This document shows positions 40,713 through 43,549 of a stretch of DNA of 43,549 bases, piece by piece; the first letter of the stretch is position 1; the number at the start of each line of letters is the position of its first letter. The notes under the pieces were generated by a model that saw nothing but the letters and a program-made list of their open reading frames with translations, did no database searches and was not told where the DNA came from. Location: NCBI GenBank assembly GCA_964497245.1, contig CAZCCC010000008.1, positions 1 through 43,549 on the forward strand, in the 5' to 3' direction. Origin of the DNA: CAZCCC01 sp964497245 (GTDB taxonomy: Bacteria; Patescibacteriota; Patescibacteriia; Buchananbacterales; UBA6539). The position numbers and the translations under genes are program-made.

Positions 40713-41594
40713 ATGCCTGAATTGCCAGAAGTGGAAACTTTGCGCCGTGAACTCGTTTCAGTCATAAAAGGAAAAATTTTTGTAAAAGCTCAAATAAAAG
40801 TTGCCAAATTAATAAAACCTTTTTCACCTGCCAATTTTCAACATAAACTTAAAAACAAAAAAATTCTCGGTATTGATCGCAGAGCCAAGGTTTTAATTTT
40901 TGAATTGTCCGGTGGTTTATTTTTACTAATTCATCTAAAAATGTCGGGCCAGCTTATTTTTGCCTTTAAAAACCCAAAAGCCATAAGCCATAAGCTGATA
41001 GTCGGTGGTCATCCCCAGCCGGGCGGCTTAGATGATCTGCCTAATAAATTTACTCATATTATTTTTTATTTTAGCGATGGGTCAAAACTTTATTTTAATG
41101 ATCTGCGCAAGTTTGGCTGGGCAAAATTACTTGATAAAGCAGGGCTTAAAGAATTAACTGATGAATTTGGCGTAGAACCGCTTGATAAAAAATTTACTTT
41201 GAAAAAATTTCAGGAAATCATTAAAAAATATCCAAACCGAAAAATAAAACAAATTTTAATGGATCAGAAATTAATCGCCGGAATCGGCAACATATACGCT
41301 GATGAAAGCTGTTTTTGCTCTAAAATACTGCCAATACGAACTGCTGAAAAAATAAACAAAGCAGAAATAGAAAAATTGTTTTTGTGCATTAAAAAAATAT
41401 TAAAGCTGGCAATTTTAAAGAAAGGTACTTCAGCCAATACTTACATCCAGCTTGACGGAAGCAAAGGCGGTATGCAGCCTTATTTGAATGTTTATGGCCG
41501 GAAAGGGGAGAAATGCAAACGCTGTGATGGCATTATTTCAAAAATTAAGCTAAACAGCCGGGGGACGCATTTTTGCGCCAAGTGTCAAAAATGA
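40713..41594 (+). CDS. mutM: Formamidopyrimidine-DNA glycosylase MutM (Fpg)
   Basis: The 293-residue bifunctional base-excision enzyme removes 8-oxoguanine and nicks the abasic site. The N-terminus MPELPEVETLRREL supplies the catalytic Pro (after Met removal) and Glu. LIHLKMSGQL, FNDLRKFGWAKL and LIAGIGNIYADESCF are standard, the last being part of the helix-two-turn-helix. The zinc finger is C-x2-C (CKRC) and C-x2-C (CAKC) at the very C-terminus, with the Arg of NSRGTHFC. A short insert around residues 88-105 (KNPKAISHKLIVGGHPQPG) lengthens it slightly. It follows the small membrane protein by 4 bases. Confidence 0.96.
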   Translation: MPELPEVETLRRELVSVIKGKIFVKAQIKVAKLIKPFSPANFQHKLKNKKILGIDRRAKVLIFELSGGLFLLIHLKMSGQLIFAFKNPKAISHKLIVGGHPQPGGLDDLPNKFTHIIFYFSDGSKLYFNDLRKFGWAKLLDKAGLKELTDEFGVEPLDKKFTLKKFQEIIKKYPNRKIKQILMDQKLIAGIGNIYADESCFCSKILPIRTAEKINKAEIEKLFLCIKKILKLAILKKGTSANTYIQLDGSKGGMQPYLNVYGRKGEKCKRCDGIISKIKLNSRGTHFCAKCQK

Positions 41595-41669
41595 TTAGAA
41601 GAATACGTAAGTACAAGTATAAGATAGCTTATATTAATGATTAGCGCTCTATTTTAGAGATTCAAGAAG

Positions 41670-41711
41670 AAAAAACCCCCGATAGAGACGAAACTCTATA
41701 AGGGTTTTTTT
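41670..41711. terminator. Bidirectional terminator between mutM and the RM gene
   Basis: AAAAAACCC and ATAGAG on the left pair with CTCTAT and GGGTTTTTT on the right, with a CCG/TT internal bulge and an ACGAAA loop. A- and T-runs on both sides allow termination on either strand. Confidence 0.8.
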
Positions 41712-42018
41712 CGTGGTGATACTACCATCATATAAAAATAATATATCTTATTAATATCAACAAAAATCTCATATTTAAGCCAACTTAGTTGGACTTTTTT
41801 ATTATTTTGGAGTATTGTGAAGTTATGTTTAGATGAGATTTTTTTATAGCTATCGCGCAAAAGACAGAAAACTTGCTGAGTATATTGAGTATATAGGGAC
41901 AAATTGTTTCAGATAAAAATGGTTACAGAAGCGAAAAACTACTTTATTTACCTTTATAAAAAAGCCGTTTTATTTTAAAAAGTATTTGGTAAATATTTTA
42001 AGGAGTTTAAAAATAAAT
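41712..42018. other. Intergenic spacer with no supported gene
   Basis: This AT-rich stretch holds a small CCAAC/GTTGG hairpin with six T (41780-41800), possibly a second terminator. An AAGGAG motif (42000-42005) lies 13 bases before the next ATG. A 68-codon minus-strand frame here overlaps the terminator and is not credible. No clear promoter was found. Confidence 0.5.
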
Positions 42019-43549
42019 ATGACTGAACAAAATAAATTACAGCAAATTCTTAAGGATTCAAATTACAGTCTTTCTTTATTTGATCCAAAATTGATTAATG
42101 AACTTGAGTCAAAAATAACCGTGAAGGGCGGTAAATTTTATGTTGTTTGTAATATCCGCGACAAAGAGATTGTTTTAAAGCCGGAGGAAATTGTCCGTCA
42201 GCTTTATGCGATGAAACTGCTTGATGAATACGGCTATCCTAAACAAAGAATCAAATTTGAACACGCAATCCATTTTGGTCGCGAGGTAAAATCTGCCGAC
42301 ATTGTTATTTTTGACAAAGACCGCCCGACTGTTGAATACATCATCGTTGAAATTAAAAAGCCAAAACTCCAAGACGGAAAAAATCAACTCCGTTCATACA
42401 CCAACGCAACAGGCGCGCCGATTGCCGTTTGGACCAACGGCGGTCAGATTTCACACTACAACCGCAAAGACCCGAATTATTTTGAAGATATTACCGACAT
42501 TCCAAAATCCGACCAAACGCTTGAAGATATTTTAAAAGAAAGATTTACTCTCAAAGATTTAATCATCAAAGACAAAATCCCGAACGAGGGAAAATCGCTT
42601 AAAACCATTATTCAGGAAATGGAAGACGAAGTTTTGGCAAATGCCGGAGTAGATGTTTTTGAAGAAGTTTTTAAACTTATTTTTACCAAACTTTACGATG
42701 AATTACAGAGCAAGAAAGATAAAATGCGTCTGGAAATTTATCTTGAAGACAAACTAACCAAAGAAGATCGCGGAGATTATGACAAGGTAAAAGAAGTTTT
42801 GGCTAAGGTTGACGATTCTAGTTTCAGGGTTTTGGAATTTAGAAACACCGGTCAATCGGAAAGCGAACTTAAAAAGAAAATCCAAAAACTTTTTGACGAA
42901 GCCAAAGCCAAATGGCCGGGCGTTTTTGACGAAGCCAGTCAGCTCCAACTTTCACCCTCTCATCTTTCCGTCAGCGTTTCCAGCTTGCAGGACATAAAAC
43001 TTTTCAATTCCAATCTGCAAATCATAGATGAAGCTTTTGAATATTTGGTCAATAAGTCGTCAAAAGGCGAAAAGGGTCAATACTTCACGCCTCGCCATGT
43101 GATTGATATGTGCGTCAAAATGCTCAATCCGAAAGCCGGTGAATATATGGTGGACACCGCCGCTGGTTCTTGCGGTTTTACTGTGCACACGATTTTTCAA
43201 ATTACTGGTCATTTATTTCAAAACACGGATATTTCCGAAGAAGAAAAAGAAAATGTGCTCAAAGTGTTTGGCATTGATTTTGACGAAAAGGTTGTGCGCG
43301 TGGCTCGCACTCTAAACTTGATCGCTGGAGACGGAAACACCAATGTTTTACACCTCAACAATCTTGATTATGAGCGTTGGAACGAAACAATCCAAAATCG
43401 CGACTGGTTGGAAGTGTATGGAGCAGGTTTAGAACGTCTTGAAGCCTTACAAAAAGATAAAAGCTCTTACAAAGAATTTAATTTTGATATTCTTATGGCA
43501 AATCCGCCTTTTGCTGGCGATATTAAAGAATCTCGCATAATCCACAAGT
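42019..43549 (+). CDS. Type I-like restriction-modification fusion: nuclease-like N-domain and N6-adenine methylase (partial)
   Basis: The frame is open from ATG 42019 to the window end (510 codons seen, C-terminus missing). Residues about 45-150 resemble the HsdR N-terminal PD-(D/E)xK nuclease domain, with SADIVIFDKD (Asp94) and VEIKKPK (Glu111, Lys113). A helical linker follows. From about 340 the N6-adenine methylase begins: KGEKGQYFTPRHVIDMCVKM, motif I VDTAAGSCGF (Asp379), FGIDFDEKVVRVARTLN and the catalytic motif IV ANPPF (Asn495). The target-recognition part is expected beyond the edge. This domain order suggests a single-chain or HsdM-type enzyme with built-in nuclease. Codon third positions use more G and C than neighbours, and a late AAGGAG site precedes it, hinting at transfer. 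Confidence 0.88.
   Translation, partial: MTEQNKLQQILKDSNYSLSLFDPKLINELESKITVKGGKFYVVCNIRDKEIVLKPEEIVRQLYAMKLLDEYGYPKQRIKFEHAIHFGREVKSADIVIFDKDRPTVEYIIVEIKKPKLQDGKNQLRSYTNATGAPIAVWTNGGQISHYNRKDPNYFEDITDIPKSDQTLEDILKERFTLKDLIIKDKIPNEGKSLKTIIQEMEDEVLANAGVDVFEEVFKLIFTKLYDELQSKKDKMRLEIYLEDKLTKEDRGDYDKVKEVLAKVDDSSFRVLEFRNTGQSESELKKKIQKLFDEAKAKWPGVFDEASQLQLSPSHLSVSVSSLQDIKLFNSNLQIIDEAFEYLVNKSSKGEKGQYFTPRHVIDMCVKMLNPKAGEYMVDTAAGSCGFTVHTIFQITGHLFQNTDISEEEKENVLKVFGIDFDEKVVRVARTLNLIAGDGNTNVLHLNNLDYERWNETIQNRDWLEVYGAGLERLEALQKDKSSYKEFNFDILMANPPFAGDIKESRIIHK

Noticed and set aside
41696..41902. 68-codon minus-strand frame between mutM and the RM gene
   Set aside because: It runs through the bidirectional terminator, has no start signal, and the peptide has no recognisable features.

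Overview
The window reads as a low-GC bacterial chromosome segment, most likely from a Candidate Phyla Radiation (Patescibacteria/Parcubacteria-type) organism. This is an inference. It rests on compact, overlapping, mostly Shine-Dalgarno-less operons, a peptidoglycan cluster pared down to mraY-murD-ftsW-murG-murC-murB, a GspE/PilC/PilMNO pilus operon with several minor pilins, a thrombospondin-type-3/CAP membrane protein, and a secreted protein built from VLG-K-Y-DG-L-R-T repeats. No 16S rRNA or other phylogenetic marker was examined.

Layout. 1-7861 (minus): a type IV pilus operon, read pilB, pilC, four prepilin-like minor pilins, pilM, pilN, pilO and a truncated membrane protein. It starts from a sigma70-like promoter that is divergent from the next block. 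7988-16646 (plus): a small membrane protein, then mraY, murD, ftsW, murG, a patatin-like phospholipase, murC and murB. murD carries an in-frame palindromic element. 16654-17258: a long palindromic repeat element and a minus-strand stand-alone receiver protein that has lost the phospho-acceptor position. It is divergent from secA, and the two promoters share one palindromic -35. 17375-21183: secA, a frameshifted HD-domain gene and a YbaK-type deacylase gene. 21236-21375: a second copy of the palindromic repeat family.

21446-26483 is a distinct insert-like block. It is visibly richer in G+C, has strong AAGGAG ribosome sites, -35/-10 promoters and GC-rich terminators. It encodes a 1063-residue modular lipoprotein, a GH16-like lipoprotein sharing one of the same beta-domains, and a small CxxC protein. 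26530-28494: a TT3-CAP membrane protein expressed from a nearly leaderless promoter.

28584-40382 looks like a surface-glycan and cell-surface locus. It has three GT2 glycosyltransferases (two recently duplicated), three large or medium multi-pass membrane proteins, a membrane-anchored protein with a perfect 440-bp internal duplication, and a secreted six-repeat protein closed by a strong terminator. 40457-41594: a small two-TM protein and mutM. 41670-42018: terminator and spacer. 42019 to the end: the start of a restriction-modification polypeptide with a PD-(D/E)xK-like N-terminus fused to an N6-adenine methylase.

Together the genes describe envelope biology: pilus assembly, lipid II synthesis and export, Sec secretion, surface glycan assembly and secreted adhesive or hydrolytic proteins. 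The two palindromic repeat copies sit exactly where the SD-less native operons meet SD-bearing cargo genes, so the repeats may mark insertion or recombination boundaries. No rRNA, tRNA, CRISPR array, transposase or replication origin was recognised. Domain names come from recall of families, not from a search.
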